Assembly (NCBI GenBank): GCA_015492395.1
Contig: WGFD01000098.1
Coordinates: forward strand, 1-6,998
Source: Deltaproteobacteria bacterium
Lineage (GTDB): Bacteria > Desulfobacterota > GWC2-55-46 > S146-70
Direction: 5' to 3'
DNA length: 6,998 nt
Every line of letters starts with the position of its first letter. The stretch's first letter is position 1. The notes beneath the pieces are model-generated. The model was not told where the DNA came from. It worked only from the letters and a program-made list of their open reading frames with translations, and searched no databases. The translations under genes were made by a program, and so were the position numbers. This document shows, piece after piece, positions 6,022-6,998 of the stretch.

Positions 6022-6998
6022 TTATAAGTTTCTCTGGTTAAAGAGGTCCGGTTCCTCCCTCTGCTCCTCTTTTTTGGCCACTCCTGCTCCTCCCTGTTCA
6101 GTCCCTTCGCGCTCCACATTCTTGTCTGGCAGATAGCCCTTGTGGATGTACCTGTTGTAGAGCCGGTGGTAACTCGTCCATCGTGAGTCTGAATCCGGTT
6201 CGCTTGCTATATGTGCCTGCATGGACTGTATCTTTGAGTCCAGGTCGTCGCAGTAGTATAGGATCACGGCCTCCACGGTCTTGGGCCTCTTGGGAGAGCC
6301 GAACTCCAGGTGTCCGTGGTGTGAGAGCAACATATGTTTCAAGAGCATGGCGAGTTCTCCGGGGAAGTCTGGGATCTCCCGAATCTTTTCATCTAACAAG
6401 TTGATCCCGATCGTTATATGGCCGAGCAACCTGCCCTCATCCGTGTAATCAAAGCTCCTTTCATAGGATAGCTCGTATATCTTGCCTATATCGTGCAGGA
6501 TGGCACCTGCTGTAAGGAGATCCTGATTGATGCCTTCATAGTGTTCCGATACCTCCCTCACAAGACTGCAGAGGGAGAGGGCATGCTCGATCAGCCCGCC
6601 GATGTAGTTATGGTGCATGCTCTTGGCGGCGGGCGCCCTCTTGAACAGTTCCCTGATGGACTCATCCCGAAAGACCGATATGAGCAGCGCCTGCAGGTGC
6701 ATATCTTTTATGCCCGATATTATCGACTCCAGGGATTGGAGCATCTCATCGAGATCTCTTTTTGACGCAGGCAGAAAGTCGGTGATATTCACGTCGGATG
6801 GGGAGATGGATTCCACTGTGGTTGCGTTTATCTGGATATTCCCCTGGTACGCCACTGCAAAACCCCTGACTATCACGAAATCGCCTTTCTTGAATCCGGC
6901 TGAGATATCCTCTACCCTGTCCCAGACCCTCGCTTCCAGTTCACCGCTTCTGTCCATGAGTTTGAGATTGAGGTAGCTCTTGCCGCTCTTACTGACAC
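6022..6998 (-). CDS. YhaM-type 3'-5' exoribonuclease (OB-fold + HD domain), 5' end beyond window
   Basis: Cytosolic nuclease of the YhaM/CBF1 family, which trims RNA and single-stranded DNA from the 3' end with a divalent metal. The frame stays open to the right edge, and the codons before the Met at 6957 read SKSGKSYLNLKL, the typical beginning of the YhaM OB-fold, so that Met is internal and only a short N-terminus is missing. Counting from that Met, the OB-fold occupies about 1-55 (LEARVWD, GDFVIVRGFAVAYQGNIQI) and the HD domain about 110-270: HNYIGGLIEHALSL (His125), AILHDIGKI (His155-Asp156), GHITIG (His180), LLKHMLLSHHG (His208, His213-214) and YYCDDLDSKI (Asp residues 237-240). All metal ligands expected of the HD superfamily appear present. 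The tail from about 280 is charged, Gly/Glu-rich and probably disordered, ending in DLFNQRNL. Its upstream promoter is outside the window. Family assignment is firm; biological targets are unknown. Confidence 0.9.
   Translation of the reverse strand, partial: VSKSGKSYLNLKLMDRSGELEARVWDRVEDISAGFKKGDFVIVRGFAVAYQGNIQINATTVESISPSDVNITDFLPASKRDLDEMLQSLESIISGIKDMHLQALLISVFRDESIRELFKRAPAAKSMHHNYIGGLIEHALSLCSLVREVSEHYEGINQDLLTAGAILHDIGKIYELSYERSFDYTDEGRLLGHITIGINLLDEKIREIPDFPGELAMLLKHMLLSHHGHLEFGSPKRPKTVEAVILYYCDDLDSKIQSMQAHIASEPDSDSRWTSYHRLYNRYIHKGYLPDKNVEREGTEQGGAGVAKKEEQREEPDLFNQRNL

Noticed and set aside
6000..6038. Direct repeat TTCTCTGGT (6000-6008 and 6030-6038)
   Set aside because: Only nine bases, two copies, partly inside coding sequence; expected by chance and with no dyad or element border.
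6955..6957. ATG at 6957 as the start of the exoribonuclease
   Set aside because: Codons before it to the window edge continue the conserved OB-fold sequence (GKSYLNLKL), so the true start is beyond the window.
1..6998. CRISPR array, tRNA or rRNA genes, insertion sequence, toxin or defence system
   Set aside because: Almost all bases are accounted for by recognised genes; gaps are under 110 bases and contain no repeats, cloverleaf or inverted ends.

Overview
The window reads as a bacterial chromosome segment of roughly balanced base composition. It is densely packed and shows no mobile elements, RNA genes or repeat arrays. Arginine is very often AGG and isoleucine very often ATA in all genes alike, so the segment looks compositionally uniform. 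A chorismate lyase that resembles the DUF98/cyanobacterial-type family more than the short E. coli UbiC, a GH15 family enzyme and a YhaM-type exoribonuclease argue against an ordinary enteric or alphaproteobacterial genome. A Nitrospirota-like or former-deltaproteobacterial lineage would fit, but this is inference from gene mix and codon choice only.

Layout: (1) 1-970, plus strand, is the C-terminal part of a GH15 (glucoamylase-like) protein that begins before the window. (2) 1042-1467, minus strand, is a small SRPBCC/START-like lipid-pocket protein, with a weak terminator in the convergent gap. (3) A divergent intergenic region (1468-1564) carries candidate promoters for both directions. (4) 1565-5274, plus strand, is a four-gene translationally coupled operon: chorismate lyase, UbiA prenyltransferase, UbiD decarboxylase and UbiG methyltransferase. 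The genes overlap by 4, 4 and 8 bases. (5) 5279-5959, minus strand, is a DUF2238/YjdF-like membrane protein that converges on ubiG with only 4 bases between. (6) 6022-6998, minus strand, is a YhaM-type OB-fold plus HD-domain 3'-5' exoribonuclease that runs off the right edge.

The operon encodes a logical start of benzoquinone synthesis: chorismate to 4-hydroxybenzoate (lyase), C-prenylation (UbiA), decarboxylation (UbiD, needing prenyl-FMN from a UbiX not present here) and methylation (UbiG). Hydroxylases and UbiE are not in the window, so the final quinone (ubiquinone, a plastoquinone-type compound, or another benzoquinone) cannot be read from it. The divergent SRPBCC protein belongs to the same broad fold as the coenzyme Q-binding protein COQ10, which makes a quinone-handling role worth testing.
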